Assembly: GCA_030765045.1 (NCBI GenBank)
Contig: CM060966.1
Location: 59,833,522 to 59,897,521 of the forward strand
DNA: 64,000 bases
From: Tenodera sinensis
Taxonomy: Eukaryota; Arthropoda; Insecta; Mantodea; Mantidae
Direction: 5' to 3'
Shown: piece after piece, positions 23,401 to 39,400 of the stretch
How the letters are laid out: the number at the start of each line of letters is the position of its first letter
Position numbering within the stretch: the first letter of the stretch is position 1
Notes under the pieces: generated by a model
Database searches by the model: none
Seen by the model: the letters and a program-made list of their open reading frames with translations, nothing else
Told to the model about the DNA's origin: nothing
Translations under genes and position numbers: made by a program

Positions 23401-26400
23401 GACTCGTGAACTCAATATCCAACAAACTAGCCAGTTAGTTTATGCATGGCGTTAAGTCTCATGTACGGAAATAATTCATAGTGATTCCTGAACTCGATAA
23501 CCAACAAACAAGATCGTAAGTGTACGCATGGCGTTATGTTTCATGCACGCAAATATCTCATAGTCATTCGTGAAATCGATAACATACAAACTAGCCAGTA
23601 AGTGTATGCATGGCGTTAAATCTCATGTCCGGAAATAATTTGTAGTGATTCCTGAACTTGATAACCAACAAATAAGACAGTAACTGTATGCATGGCTTTA
23701 AATCTCACATATGGAAATAATTCATAGTGATTCTTAAACTTGATAACCAACAAACAAGCCAGTAAGTGTATGCATGGCATTTAATCTCATGTAGGGAAAT
23801 AATTCATATTGATTCGTGAACTTGATAACCAACAAACAAGCCAGTAAGCGTATGCATGCCGTTAAGTCTCATGTACGGAAATAATTCATATTGATTCGTG
23901 GACTTGATAACCAACAAACAAGCCAGTAAGTGTATGCATGGCGTTAAGTCTCATGTACGGAAATAATTCATAGTGATTCCTGAACTCGATAACCAACAAA
24001 CAAGCCAGTAAGTGTACGCATGGCGTTATGTTTCATGCACGCAAATATCTCATAGTCATTCGTGAAATCGATAACATACAAACTAGCCAGTAAGTGTATG
24101 CATGGCGTCAAATCTCATGTCCGGAAATAATTCGTAGTGATTCCTGAACTTGATAACCAACAAATAAGCCAGTAAGTGTATGCATGGCGTTAAATCTCAC
24201 ATATGGAAATAATTCATAGTGATTCTTGAACTTGATTACCAACAAACAAGCCAGTAAGTGTATGCATGTCGTTAAGTCTCATGTACGGATATAATTCATA
24301 TTGATTCGTGAACTTGATAACCAACAAACAAGCCAGTAAGTGTATGCATGGCATTAAATCTCATGTACGAAAATAATTCATATTGACTCGTGAACTCAAT
24401 ATCCAACAAACTAGCCAGTTAGTTTATGCATGGCGTTAAGTCTAACGTACGGAAATAATTCACAGTGATTCCTGAACTCGATAACCAAAAAACAAGCCAG
24501 TAAGTGTACGCATGGCGTTATGTTTCATGCACGCAAATATCTCATAGTCATTCGTGAAATCGATAACATACAAACTAGCCAGTAAGTGTATGCATGGCGT
24601 TAAATCTCATGTCCGGAAATAATTCGTAGTGATTCCTGAACTTGATAACCAACAAATAAGCCAGTAAGTGTATGCATGGCGTTAAATCTCACATATGGAA
24701 ATAATTCATAGTGATTCTTGAACTTGATTACCAACAAACAAGCCAGTAAGTGTATGCATGTCGTTAAGTCTCATGTACGGAAATAATTCATAGTGATTGC
24801 TGAACTCGATAACCAACAAACAAGCCAGTAAGTGTATGTATGGCGTTAAGTTTCATGCACGGAAATAACTCATAGTGATTCGTGAACTCGATAACCAACA
24901 AACAAGCCAGTGAGTGTACCCATGGCGTTAAATCTCATGTAGGGAAATAATTCATAGTGATTCCTGAACTCGATAACCAACAAACAAGCCAGTAAGTGTA
25001 TGCATGGAGTTAAAACTCATGTTTGTAAATAATTCATAGTGATTCTTGAACTTGATAACCAACAAACTAGCCAGTAAGTGTATACATGGCGTTAAGTCTC
25101 ATGTATGGAAAGAATTTGTAGTGATTCCTGAACTCGATAACCAACAAAGTGTATGCCTGGCGTTAAGTCTCATGTACGGAAATAATTCATAGTGATTCTT
25201 GAACTCGATAACCAACAAACAAGCCAGTAAGTGTATGCATGGCGTTAAGTTTCATGCACGGAAATAACTCATAGTGATTCGTGAACTCGATAAGCAACAA
25301 ACAATCCAGTAAGTGTATGCATTCCGTTGAGTCTCATGTACGGAAATAATTCATTACAATTCCTGAACTCGATAACCAACAAACAAGCAAGTAAGTGTAT
25401 GCATGTCGTTAAATCTCATTTACGGAAATAATAAACAGTAATTCTTGAACTCCATAACCAACAAACTAGCCAGTAAGTGTATACATGGCGTTAAATCACA
25501 TGTAGGGAAATAATTCATAGTGATTCCTGAACTCGATAACCAACAAACAAGCCAGTAAGTGTATGCATGGAGTTAAAGCTCATGTTTGGATATAATTCAT
25601 AGTGATTCTTGAACTTGATAACCAACAAACTAGCCAGTAAGTATATACATGGCGTTAAGTCTCATGTATGGAAAAAATTCACAGTAATTCCTGAACTCGA
25701 TAACCAACAAAACAAGCCAGCAAATTTATGCATGGCGTTAAATCTCATGAACGGAAGAAATTCATAGTCACTCTTGAACTAGATAACCAACAACGTAGCC
25801 AGTAATTGTATGCATGGCGTTAAGTTTCATGTATGGAAATAATTCATAGTGACTCTTGAGCTCATTAACAAAGTACCCAGTAAGTGTATGCATGGCGCCA
25901 AATCTCATGTACGGAAATAATTCATAGTGATTCCTTTACCCGATAACCAACAAACTAGCCAGTAAGTGTATGCATGGCGTTAAACCTCATGTATGGAAGT
26001 AATTCATAGTGATTCCTGAACTTGATAACCAACAAACAAGCCAGTAAGTGTATGCATGGCATTAAATCTCATGTACGGAAATAATTCATATTGATTCGTG
26101 AACTTGATAACCAAATAACAAGCCAGTAAGCGTATGCATGCCGTTAAGGCTCATGTACGGAAAGAATTCATATTGATTCGTGAACTTGATAACCAACAAA
26201 CAAGCCAGTAAGTGTATGCATGGCGTTAAGTCTCATGCACGGAAATAATTCATTGTGATTCCTGAACTCGATAACCAACAAACAAGCCAGTAAGTGTACG
26301 CATGGCGTTATGTTTCATGCACGCAAATATCTCATAGTCATTCGTGAAATCGATAACATACAAACTAGCCAGTAAGTGTATGCATGGCGTTAAATCTCAT

Positions 26401-26909
26401 GTCCGGAAATAATTCGTAGTGATTCCTGAACTTGATAGCCAACAAATAAGCCAGTAAGTGTATGCATGGCGTTAAATCTCACATATGGAAATAATTCATA
26501 GTGATTCTTGAACTTGATTACCAACAAACAAGCCAGTAAGTGTATGCATGTCGTTAAGTCTCATGTACGGATATAATTCATATTGATTCGTGAACTTGAT
26601 AACCAACAAACAAGCCAGTAAGTGTATGCATGGCATTAAATCTCATGTACGAAAATAATTCATATTGACTCGTGAACTCAATATCCAACAAACTAGCCAG
26701 TTAGTTTATGCATGGCGTTAAGTCTCATGTACGGAAATAATTCATAGTGATTCCTGAACTCGATAACCAACAAACAAGCCAGTAAGTGTACGCATGGCGT
26801 TATGTTTCATGCACGCAAATATCTCATAGTCATTCGTGAAATCGATAACATACAAACTAGACAGTAAGTGTATGCATGGCGTTAAATCTCATGTCCGGAA
26901 ATAATTTGT
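20380..26909 (+). repeat. Tandem pair of ~3265-bp higher-order units
   Basis: Unit 1 is about 20380-23644 and unit 2 about 23645-26909. Paired markers: GTCTAATGTAC/GTCTAACGTAC (21171 and 24436), a rare GTGATTGCTGAAC (21528 and 24792), CCGTTAAGGC (22875 and 26141), and GGCGCCAAATC (22629 and 25894), all 3264-3266 bp apart. The copies differ by scattered single bases, so the event is recent. About 40 monomers per unit. A partial, rearranged third copy continues to about 28.5 kb (the markers recur at 27075 and 28415, at shorter offsets). Confidence 0.88.
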
Positions 26910-29639
26910 AGTGATTCCTGAACTTGATAACCAACAAATAAGCCAGTAAGTGTATGCATGGCGTTAAATCTCACATATGGAAATAATTCATAGTGATTCT
27001 TGAACTTGATTACCAACAAACAAGCCAGTAAGTGTATGCATGTCGTTAAGTCTCATGTACGGAAATAATTCATAGTGATTGCTGAGCTCGATAACCAACA
27101 AACAAGCCAGTAAGTGTATGTATGGCGTTAAGTTTCATGCACGGAAATAACTCATAGTGATTCGTGAACTCGATAAGCAACAAACAAGCCAGGAAGTGTA
27201 TGCATTCCGTTGAGTCTCATGCACGGAAATAATTCATTATAATTCCTGAACTCGATAACCAACAAACAAGCCAGTGAGTGTACCCATGGCGTTAAATCTC
27301 ATGTAGGGAAATAATTCATAGTGATTCCTGAACTCGATAACCAACAAACAAGCCAGTAAGTGTATGCATGGAGTTAAAACTCATGTTTGGAAATAATTCA
27401 TAGTGATTCTTGAACTTGATAACCAACAAACTAGCCAGTAAGTGTATACATGGCGTTAAGTCTCATGTATGGAAAGAATTTGTAGTGATTCCTGAACTCG
27501 ATAACCAACAAAGTGTATGCATGGCGTTAAGTCTCATGTACGGAAATAATTCATAGTGATTCTTGAACTCGATAACCAACAAACAAGCCAGTAAGTGTAT
27601 GCATGGCGTTAAGTTTCATGCACGGAAATAACTCATAGTGATTCGTGAACTCGATAAGCAACAAACAATCCAGTAAGTGTATGCATTCCGTTGAGTCTCA
27701 TGTACGGAAATAATTCATTACAATTCCTGAACTCGATAACCAACAAACAAGCAAGTAAGTGCATGCATGTCGTTAAATCTCATTTACGGAAATAATAAAT
27801 AGTAATTCTTGAACTCCATAACCAACAAACTAGCCAGTAAGTGTATACATGGCGTTAAATCTCATGTACGTAAATAATTCATAGTTATTCTTGAACTCGA
27901 TAACCAACAAACAAGCCAGTGAGTGTATGCATGGCGTTAAATCACATGTAGGGAAATAATTCATAGTGATTCCTGAACTCGATAACCAACAAACAAGCCA
28001 GTAAGTGTATGCATGGAGTTAAAGCTCATGTTTGGATATAATTCATAGTGATTCTTGAACTTGATAACCAACAAACTAGCCAGTAAGTATATACATGGCG
28101 TTAAGTCTCATGTATGGAAATAATTCGTAGTGATTCCTGAACTCGATAACCAACAAAGTGTATGCATGGCGTTAAGTCTCATGTATGGAAAAAAATCATA
28201 GTAATTCCTGAACTCGATAACCAACAAAACAAGCCAGCAAGTGTATGCATGGCGTTAAATCTCATGAACGGAAGTAATTCATAGTCACTCTTGAACTAGA
28301 TAACCAACAACGTAGCCAGTAATTGTATGCATGGCGTTAAGTTTCATGTATGGAAATAATTCATAGTGACTCTTGAGCTCATTGACAAACAAAGTACCCA
28401 GTAAGTGTATGCATGGCGCCAAATCTCATGTACGGAAATAATTCATAGTGATTCCTTTACCCGATAACCAACAAACTAGCCAGTAAGTGTATGCATGGCG
28501 TTAAACCTCATGTATGGAAATAATTCATAGTGATTCCTGAACTCGATAACCAACAAACAAGCCAGTAAGTGATTGCATGTCGTTAAATCTCATTTACGGA
28601 AATAACTCATAATAATTCCTGAACTCGATAACCTACAAACAAGGCAGGAAATGTATGCATGGCGGTAAATCTCATGTATGGAAATAATCCATAGTGATTC
28701 CTGAACCCTGTAGCCAAAAAACAAGCAAATAAGCTTACGCATGGCGTTAAATCTCATGTACGGAAATAATTCATAGTGATTCTTCAACTTGATTACCAAC
28801 ACACAAGCAGGTAAGAGTATGCATGTCGTTAAGTCTCATGTACGAATATAATTCATATTGATTCGTGAACTTGATAACCAACAAACAAGCCAGTAAGTGT
28901 ATGCATGGCATTAAATCTCATGTACGGAAATAATTCATATAGACTCGTGAACTCAATATCCAAAAAACTAGCCAGTTAGTTTATGCATGGCATTCAGTCT
29001 TATGTACGGAAATAATTCCTAGTGATTCCTGAACTCGATAACCAACAAACAAGCCAGTAAGTGTATGCATGGCGTTAAGTTTCATGCACGGAAATAACTC
29101 ATAGTGATTCGTGAACTCGATAAGCAACAAACAAGCCAGTAAGTGTATGCATTCCGTTGAGACTCATTTACGGAAATAACTCATAATAATTCCTGAACTC
29201 GATAACCAACAAACAAGGCAGTAAATGTATGCATGGCGGTAAATCTCATGTATGGAAATAATCCATAGAGATTCCTGAACTCGATATCCAACAAACAGGC
29301 CAGTAAGTGTATACATGGCGTTAAGTCTCATGTATGGAAATAATTCGTAGTGATTCCTGATCTCGATAACCAACAAAGTGTATGCATGGCGTTAAGTCTC
29401 ATGTATGGAAAAAATTCATAGTGATTCCTGAACTCGATAACCAACAAACAAGCCAGTAACTGCATGCATGGCGTTAAATCTCATGTACGGAAGTAATTCA
29501 TTATGATTCTTGAACTCGATAACCAACAAACTAGCCAGTAAGTGTATGCATGGCGTTAAACCTCATGTATGGAAATAATTAATAGTGATTCCTGAACTTG
29601 ATAACCATCACATAAGCCAGTAAGTATATGAATGGCTTT

Positions 29640-29705
29640 GAATCTCACATATGGAAATAATTCATAGTAATTCTTGAACTTGATAACCAACAAACAAGCC
29701 ATGGC
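29640..29705 (+). repeat. Shortened monomer (13-bp deletion)
   Basis: At 29698-29702 the sequence goes from CAAGCC straight to ATGGCG, missing AGTAAGTGTATGC. This gives a 69-bp monomer that, unlike the common 71-bp type, I found only once. Its endpoints share a short GC/CA microhomology. Confidence 0.7.
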
Positions 29706-30879
29706 GTTAAATCTCATGTACGGAAATAATTCATATTGATTCGTGAACTTGATAACCAACAAACAAGCCAGTAGGTGTATGCATGGCGTTAAGTCTCATG
29801 TACGGAAATAATTCATAGTGATTCCTGAACTCGATAACCAACAAACAAGCCAGTAAGTGTATGCATGGCGTTAAGTTTCATGCACGCAAATATCTCATAG
29901 TCATTCGTGAACTCGATAACATACAAACTAGCCAGTAAGTCTATGCATGGCGTTAAATCTCATGTACGGAAATAATTCGTAGTGATTCCTGAACTTGATA
30001 ACCAACAAATAAGCCAGTTAGTGTATGCATGGCGTTAAATCTCACATATGGAAATAATTCATAGTGATTCTTGAACTTGATTACGAACAAACAAGCCAGT
30101 AAGTGTATGCATGTCGTTAAGTCTCATGCACGGATATAATTCATATTGATTCGTTAACTTGATAACCAACAAACAAGCCAGTAAGTGTATGCATGGCATT
30201 AAATCTCATGTACGGAAATAATTCATATTGACTCGTGAACTCAATATCCAACAAACTAGCCAGTTAGTTTATGCATGGCTTTAAGTCTCATGTACGGAAA
30301 TAATTCATAGTGATTCCTGAACTCGATAACCAACAAACAACCCACTAAGTTTATGCATGGCGTTAAGTCTCATGTACGGAAATAATTCATAGTGATTCAT
30401 GAACTCGATAAGCAACAAACAAGCCAGTAAGTGTATGCATTCCGTTGAGTCTCATGTACCGAAATAATTCATTACAACTCCTGAACTCGATAAAGCAACA
30501 AACAAGCAAGTAATTGTATGCATGTCGTTAAATCTCATTTACGGAAATAAGTAATAGTGATTCTTGAACTCCATAACCAACAAACTAGCCAGTAAGTGTA
30601 TACATGGCGTTAAATCTCATGTACGGAAATAATTCATAGTTATTCTTGAACTCGATAGCCAACAAACAAGCCAGTGAGTGTATGCATGGTGTTAAATCTC
30701 ATGTAGGGAAATAATTCATAGTGATTCCTGAACTCGATAACCAACAAACAAGCCAGTAAGTGTATGCATGGAGTTAAAGCTCATGTTTGGAAATAATTCA
30801 TAGTGATTCTTGAACTTGATAACCAACAAACTAGCCAGTAAGGGTATGCACGGCGTTAAAACTCATGTATGGAAATAAT

Positions 30880-33800
30880 TCGTAGTGATTCCTGAACTCG
30901 ATAACCAACAAAGTGTGTGCATGGCGTTAAGCCTCATGTATGGAAAAAATTCATAGTGATTCCTGAACTCGATAACCAACAAAGAAGCCACTAAGTGTAG
31001 GCATGGCGTTAAATCTCATAAACGGAAAATATTCATAGTGACTCTTGAACTCGATAACCAACAATGTAGCCAGTAATTGTATGCATGTCGTTAAGTTTCA
31101 TGTATGGAAATAATTCATTGTGACTCTTGAGCTCATTAACAAACAAAGTACCCAGTAAGTGTATGCATGGCGTCAAATCTCATGTACGGAAATAATTCAT
31201 AGTGATTCCTTAACTCGATAACCAACAAACTAGCCAGTAGGTGTATGCATGGCGTTAAACCTCATGTATGCAAATAATTCATAGTGATTCCTGAACTTGA
31301 TAACCAACAAATAAGATAGTAAGTGTATGCATGGCGTTAAATCTCACATATGGAAATAATTCATAGTGATTCTTGAACTTGATGACCAACAAGCAAGCCA
31401 GTAAGTGTATGCATGGCATTATATCTCATGCACGGAAATAATTGATATTGATTCGTGAACTTGATAACCAACAAACAAGCCAGTAAGTGTATGCATGGCG
31501 TTAAATCTCATGTACGGAGATAATTCATAGTAATTCTGGAACTCGATAGCCAACAAACAAGCCAGTAAGTGTATGCATGGCATTAAATCTCATGTACGGA
31601 AATAATTCGTATTCATTCCCGAAATTGATAACCAATAAACAAGCCAGTAAGCGTATGCATGGCGTTAAGTCTCATGTACGGAAATAATTCATAGTGATTC
31701 CTGAACTCGATAACCAACAAACAAGCCAGTGTGTGATTGCATGTCGTTAAATCTCATTTACGGAAATATCTCTTAATAATTCCTGAACTCGATAACCAAA
31801 AAACAAGGCAGTAAATGTATGCATGGCGGTAAATCTCATGTACTGAAATAATCCATAGAGATTCCTGAACTCGATATCCAACAACAAAGCCAGTAAGTGT
31901 ATGCATGTCGTTAAATCTCATGTATGGAAATAATTCATAGTGATTCCTGAACCCTGTAACCAAAAAACTAGCAAATAAGCTTATGCATGGCTTTAAATCT
32001 CACGTACGGAAATAATTCATAGTGATTCTTGAACTTGATTACCAACAAACAAGCCAGTAAGTGTATGCATGTCGTTAAGTCTCATGTACGGAAATAATTC
32101 ATAGTGATTCCTGAACTCGATAACCAACAAACAAGCCAGTAAGTTATTGCATTGTTGGTAAATCTCATTTACGGAGATAACTCATAATAATTCCTGAACT
32201 CGATAACCAACAAACAAGGCAGTAAATGTATTCATGGCGGTAAATCTCATGTATGGAAATAATCCATAGTGATTCCTGAACTCGATAACAAACATACAAG
32301 CCAGTAAGTGTATGCATGGCGTTGAATCTCATGTATGGAAATAATTCACAGTGATTCCTGAACCCTGTAACCAAAAAACTAGCAAATAAGTTTATGCATG
32401 GCGTTAAATCTCACGTACGGAAATAATTCATAGTGATTCTTGAACTCGATAACCAACAAACAAGACAGTAAGTGTGTGCATGGCGTTAAGTGTCATCTAT
32501 GGAAATAATTCATAGTGATTCTTGAACTTGATAACCAACAAACAAGCCAGTAAGTGTATACATGTCGTTAAGTCGCATGTACTGAAATAATTCATATTGA
32601 TTCGTGAACTTGATGACCAACAAACAAGCCAGTAAGTCTATGCATGGCATTATATCTCATGTACGGAAATAATTCATATTGATTCGTGAACTTGATAACC
32701 AACAAACAAGCCAGTAAGCGTATGCATGTCGTTTAGTCTCATGTACGGAAATAATTCATATTGATTCGTCAACTTAATAACCAACAAACAAGCCAGTAAG
32801 TGTATGCATGGCGTTAAGTCTCATGTAAGGAAATAATTCATAGTGATTCCTGAACTCGATAACCAACAAACAAGTCCGTAAGTGTATGCATGGCGTTAAG
32901 TTTCATGCACACAAATAACTCATAGTGATTCCTGAACCCGATAACATACAAACAAGCCAGTAAGTGTATGCATGGCGTTGAGTCTCATGTACGGAAATAA
33001 TTCATAGTGATTCCTGAACTCGATAACCAACAAACAAGCCAGTAAGTGATTGCATGTCGTTAAATCTCATTTACGGAAATAACTCATAATAATTCCTGAA
33101 CTCGATAACCAACAAACAAGGCAGTAAATGTATGCATGGCGGTAAATATCATGTATGGAAATAATCCATAGAGATTCCTGACCTCGATATTCCACAACAA
33201 AGCCAGTAAGTGTATGCATAGCGTTAAATCTCATGTATGGAAAAAATTCATAGTGATTCCTGAACCCTGTAGCCAAAAAACCAGCAAATAAGCTTATGCA
33301 TGGCGTTAAATCTCACGTACGGAAATAATTCATAGTGATTCTTGAACTTGATTACCTACAAACAAGCCAGTAAGTGTATGCATGTCGTTAAGTCTCATGT
33401 ACGGATATAATACTTATTGATTCGTGAACTTGATACCCAACAAACAAGCCAGTAAGTGTATGCATGGCATTAAATCTCATGTACGGAAATAATTCATATT
33501 GACTCGTGAACCAAAAATATCCAACATACTAGCCAGTTAGTTTATGCATGGCCCTAAGTCTCATGTACGGAAATAATTCATAGTGATTCCTGAACTCGAT
33601 AACCAACAAACAAGCCAGTAAGTTTATGAATGGCATTAAGTCTCATGTACGGAAATAATTCATAGTGACTCCTGAACTCGATAACCAACAAACAAGACAG
33701 TAAGTGTACGCATGGCGTTCAGTTTTATGAACGGAAATAACTCATAGTGATTCGTGAACTCGATAAGCAACAAACAAGCCAGTAAGTGTATGCATTCCGT

Positions 33801-36420
33801 TGAGTCTCATTTACGGAAACAAGTCATAATAATTCCTGAACTCGATAACCAACAAGCAAGGAAGTAAATGTATTCATGGCGGTAAATCTCATGTATGGAA
33901 ATAATCCATAGTGATTCCTGAACTCGATAACAAACAAACAAGCCAGTAAGTGTATGCATGGCGTTAAATCTCATGTTTGGAAATAATTCACAGTGATTCC
34001 TGAACCCTGTAACAAAAAAACTAGCAAATAAGTTTATGCATGGTGTTAAATCTCACGTACGGAAATAATTCATAGTGCTTCTTGAACTCGATAACCAACA
34101 AACAAGCCAGTAAGTGTATACATGTCGTTAAGTCGCATGTACTGAAATAATTCATATTGATTCCTGAACTCGATAACCAACAAACTAGCCAGTAAGTGTA
34201 TGCATGGCGTTAAATCTCATGTACGGAAATAATTCGTAGTGATTCCTGAACTTGATAACCAACAAACAAGCCAGTAAGCGTATGCATGTCGTTTAGTCTC
34301 ATGTACGGAAATAATTCATAGTGATTCCTGAACTCGATAACCAACAAACAAGCCAGTAAGTTATTGCATTGTTGGTAAATCTCATTTACGGAGATAACTC
34401 ATAATAATTCCTGAACTCGATAACCAACAAACAAGCCAGTAAGTGTATGCATGGCATTAAATTTCATGTACGGAAATAATTCATAGTGATTCCTGAACTC
34501 GATAACCAACAAACTAGCCAGTAAGTGTATGCATGGCGTTAAATCTCATGTACGGAAGTAATTCGTAGTGATTCCTGAACTTGATAACCAACAAATAAGC
34601 CAGTAAGTGTATGCATCGCGTTAAATCTCACATATGGAAATAATTCATAGTGATTCTTGAACTTGGTTACCAACAAACAAGCCAGTAAGTGTATGCATGT
34701 CGTTAAATCTCACATATGGAAATAATTCATAGTGATTCTTGAACTTGATAACCAACAAATAAGCCAGTAAGTGTATGCATGGCGTTAAATCTCACATATG
34801 GAAATAATTCATAGTGATTCTTGAACTTGGTTACCAACAAACAAGCCAGTAAGCGTATGCATGTCGTTAAGTCTCATGTACGGATATAATTCATATTGAT
34901 TCGTGAACCTTATAACCAACAAACAAGCCAGTTAGTGTATGCATGGCATTAAATCTCATGTATGGAAATAATTCATATTGACTCGTGAACTCAATATCCA
35001 ACAAACTAGCCAGTTAGTTTATGCATGGCGCTAAGTCTCATGCACGGAAATAATTCGTAGTGATTCCTGAACTCGATAACCAACAAAGTGTGTGCATGGC
35101 GTTAAGCCTCATGTATGGAAAAAATTCATAGTGATTCCTGAACTCGATAACCAACAAAGAAGCCACTAAGTGTATGCATGGCGTTAAATCTCATAAACGG
35201 AAAATATTCATAGTGACTCTTGAACTCGATAACCAACAATATAGCCAGTAATTGTATGCATGTCGTTAAGTTTCATGTATGGAAATAATTCATAGTGACT
35301 CTTGAGCTCATTAACAAACAGAGTACCCAGTAAGTGTATGCATGGCGTCAAATCTCATGTACGGAAATAATTCATAGTGATTCCTTAACTCGATAACCAA
35401 CAAACTAGCCAGTAGGTGTATGCATGGCGTTAAACCTCATGTATGCAAATAATTCATAGTGATTCCTGAACTTGATAACCAACAAATAAGATAGTAAGTG
35501 TATGCATGGCGTTAAATCTCACATATGGAAATAATTCATAGTGATTCTTGAACTTGATGACCAACAAACAAGCCAGTAAGTGTATGCATGGCATTATATC
35601 TCATGCACGGAAATAATTGATATTGATTCGTGAACTTGATAACCAACAAACAAGCCAGTAAGTGTATGCATGGCGTTAAATCTCATGTACGGAGATAATT
35701 CATAGTAATTCTGGAACTCGATAGCCAACAAACAAGCCAGTAAGTGTATGCATGGCATTAAATCTCATGTACGGAAATAATTCGTATTCATTCCCGAAAT
35801 TGATAACCAATAAACAAGCCAGTAAGCGTATGCATGGCGTTAAGTCTCATGTACGGAAATAATTCATAGTGATTCCTGAACTGGATAACCAACAAACACG
35901 CCAGTAAGTGTATGCATGGCGTTAAGTTTCATGCACGCAAATAACTCATAGTGATTCGTGAACACGATAACATACAAACAAGCCAGTAAGTGTATGCATG
36001 GCGTTGAGTCTCATGTACGGAAATAATTCATAGTGATTCCTGAACTCGATAACCAACAAACAAGCCAGTGTGTGATTGCATGTCGTTAAATCTCATTTAC
36101 GGAAATATCTCTTAATAATTCCTGAACTCGAATACCAAAAAACAAGGCAGTAAATGTATGCATGGCGGTAAATCTCATGTACTGAAATAATCCATAGAGA
36201 TTCCTGAACTCGATATCCAACAACAAAGCCAGTAAGTGTATGCATGTCGTTAAAACTCATGTATGGAAATAATTCATAGTGATTCCTGAACCCTGTAACC
36301 AAAAAACTAGCAAATAAGCTTATGCATGGCTTTAAATCTCACGTACGGAAATAATTCATAGTGATTCTTGAACTTGATTACCAACAAACAAGCCAGTAAG
36401 TGTATGCATGTCGTTAAGTC
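30880..36420 (+). repeat. Duplicated ~1.2-kb segment at offset 4175-4339 bp
   Basis: A short-monomer haplotype containing GTGTGTGCATGGCG and GCCTCATG lies at 30913 and 35088 (offset 4175). The following monomers, including TCATAAACGGAAAATATTC, AATAAGATAGTAAG and GGAGATAATTC variants, follow in the same order in both. By the GGAAATATCTCTTAATAATT monomers (about 31764 and 36103) the offset has grown to 4339, i.e. two extra monomers in the second copy. Confidence 0.78.
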
Positions 36421-39400
36421 TCATGTACGGATATAATTCATATTGATTCGTGATCTTGATAACCAACAAACAAGCCAGTAAGTGTATGCATGGCATTAAA
36501 TCTCATGTACGGAAATAATTCATATTGACTCGTGAACTCAAATTCCAAAAAACTAGCCAGTTAGTATATGCATGGCGTTAAGTCTCATGTACGGAAATAA
36601 TTCATAGTGATTCCTGAACTCGATAACCAACAAACAAGCCAGTAAGTTTATGCATGGCATTAAGTCTCATGTACGGAAATAATTCATAGTGATTCCTGAA
36701 CTCGATAACCAACAAACAAGCCAATAAGTGTATGCATGGCGTTAAGTTTCATGCACAAAAGTAACTCATAATAATTCCTGAACTCGATAACCAACAAACA
36801 AGGCAGTAAATGTAGCATGGCGGTAAATCTCATGTATGGAAATAATCCATGGAGATTCCTGAACTCGATATCCAACAAACAGGCCAGTAAGTGTATACAT
36901 GGCGTTAAGTCTCATGTATGGAAATAATTCGTAGTGATTCCTGATCTCGATAACCAACAAAGTGTATGCATGGCGTTAAGTCTCATGTATGGAAAAAATT
37001 CATAGTGATTCCTGAACTCGATAACCAACAAACAAGCCAGTAAGTGTATGCATGGAGTTAAAGCTCATGTTTGGAAATAATTCTAAGTGATTCTTGAACT
37101 TGATAACCAACAAACTAGATACTAAGTGTATACATGGCGTTAAGTCTCATGTATGGAAATAATTCGTTGTGATTCCTGAACTCGATAACCAGCAAAGTGT
37201 ATGCATGGCGTTAAGTCTCATGTATGGAAAAAATTCATAATGATTCCTGAACTCCATAACCGACAAACTAGCCAGTAAGTGTATGCATGGCGTTAAATCT
37301 CATGAACGGAAGTAATTCATAGTGACTCTTGAACTCGATAACCAACAAAGTAGCCAGTAATTGTATGCATGGCGTTAAGTTTCATGTATTGAAATAATTC
37401 ATAGTGACTCTTGAGCTCATTAACAAACAAAGTGCCCAGTAAGTGTATGCATGGCGTCAAATCTCATGTACGGAAATAATTCATAGTGATTCCTTAACTC
37501 GATAACCAACAAACTAGCCAGTAAGTGTATGCATGGCGTTAAACCTCATGTAGTATGGAAATAATTCATAGTGATTCCTGAACTTGATAACCAACAAATA
37601 AGCCAGTAGGTATATGCATGGCGTTAAATCTCACATATGGAAATAATTCATAGTGATTCTTGAACTTGATGACCAACAAACGAGCCAGTAAGTGTATGCA
37701 TGGCATTATATCTCATGTACAGAAGTAATTCATATTGATTCGTGAACTTGATAACCAACAAACAAGCCAGTAAGCGTATGCATCTCGTTTAGTCTCATGT
37801 ACGGAAATAATTCATAGTGATTCCTGAACTCGATAACCAACAAACAAGCCAGTAAGTTATTGCATTGTTGGTAAATCTCATTTACGGAGATAACTCATAA
37901 TAATTCCTGAACTCGATAACCAACAAACAAGGCAGTAAATGTATTCATGGCGGTAAATCTCATGTATGGAAATAATCCATAGTGATTCCTGAACTCGATA
38001 ACAAACATACAAGCCAGTAAGTGTATGCATGGCGTTAAATCTCATGTATGGAAATAATTCACAGTGATTCCTGAACCCTGTAACCAAAAAACTAGCAAAT
38101 AAGTTTATGCATGGCGTTAAATCTCACGTACGGAAATTCATAGTGATTCTTGAACTCGATAACCAACAAACAAGACAGTAAGTGTGTGCATGGCGTTAAG
38201 TCGCATGTACTGAAATAATTCATATTGATTCGTGAACTTGATGACCACCAAACAAGCCAGTAAGTGTATGCATGGCATTATATCTCATGTACGGAAATAA
38301 TTCATATTGATTCGTGAACTTGATAACCAACAAACAAGCCAGTAAGCGTATGCATGTCGTTTAGTATCATATACGGAAATAATTCATATTGATTCGTCAA
38401 CTTAATAACCAACAAACAAGCCAGTAAGTGTATGCATGGTGTTAAGTCTCATGTACGGAAATAATTCATAGTGATTCCTGAACTCGATAACCAACAAACA
38501 AGTCCGTAAGTGTATGCATGGCGTTAAGTTTCATGCACACAAATAACTCATAGTGATTCCTGAACCCGATAACATACAAACAAGCCAGTAAGTGTATGCA
38601 TGGCGTTGAGTCTCATGTACGGAAATAATTCATAGTGATTCCTGAACTCGATAACCAACAAACAAGCCAGTAAGTGATTGCATGTCGATAAATCTCATTT
38701 ACGGAAATAACTCATAATAATTCCTGAACTCGATAACCAACAAACAAGGCAGTAAATGAATGCATGGCGGAAAATATCATGTATGGAAATAATCCATAGA
38801 GATTCCTGAACTCGATATTCCACAACAAAGCCAGTAAGTGTATGCATGGCGTTAAATCTCATGTATGGAAAAAATTCATAGTGATTCCTGAACCCTGTAG
38901 CCAAAAAACCAGCAAATAAGCTTATGCATGGCGTTAAATCTCACGTACGGAAATAATTCATAGTGATTCTTGAACTTGATTACCTACAAACAAGCCAGTA
39001 AGTGTATGCATGTCGTTAAGTCTCATGTACGGATATAATTCTTATTGATTCGTGAACTTGATACCCAACAAACAAGCCAGTAAGTGTATGCATGGCATTA
39101 AATCTCATGTACGGAAATAATTCATATTGACTCGTGAACCAAAAATATCCAACATACTAGCCAGTTAGTTTATGCATGGCCTTAAGTCTCATGTACGGAA
39201 ATAATTCATAGTGATTCCTGAACTCGATAACCAACAAACAAGCCAGTAAGTTTATGAATGGCATTAAGTCTCATGTACGGAAATAATTCATAGTGACTCC
39301 TGAACTCGATAACCAACAAACAAGACAGTAAGTGTACGCATGGCGTTCAGTTTTATGCACGGAAATAACTCATAGTGATTCGTGAACTCGATAAGCAACA

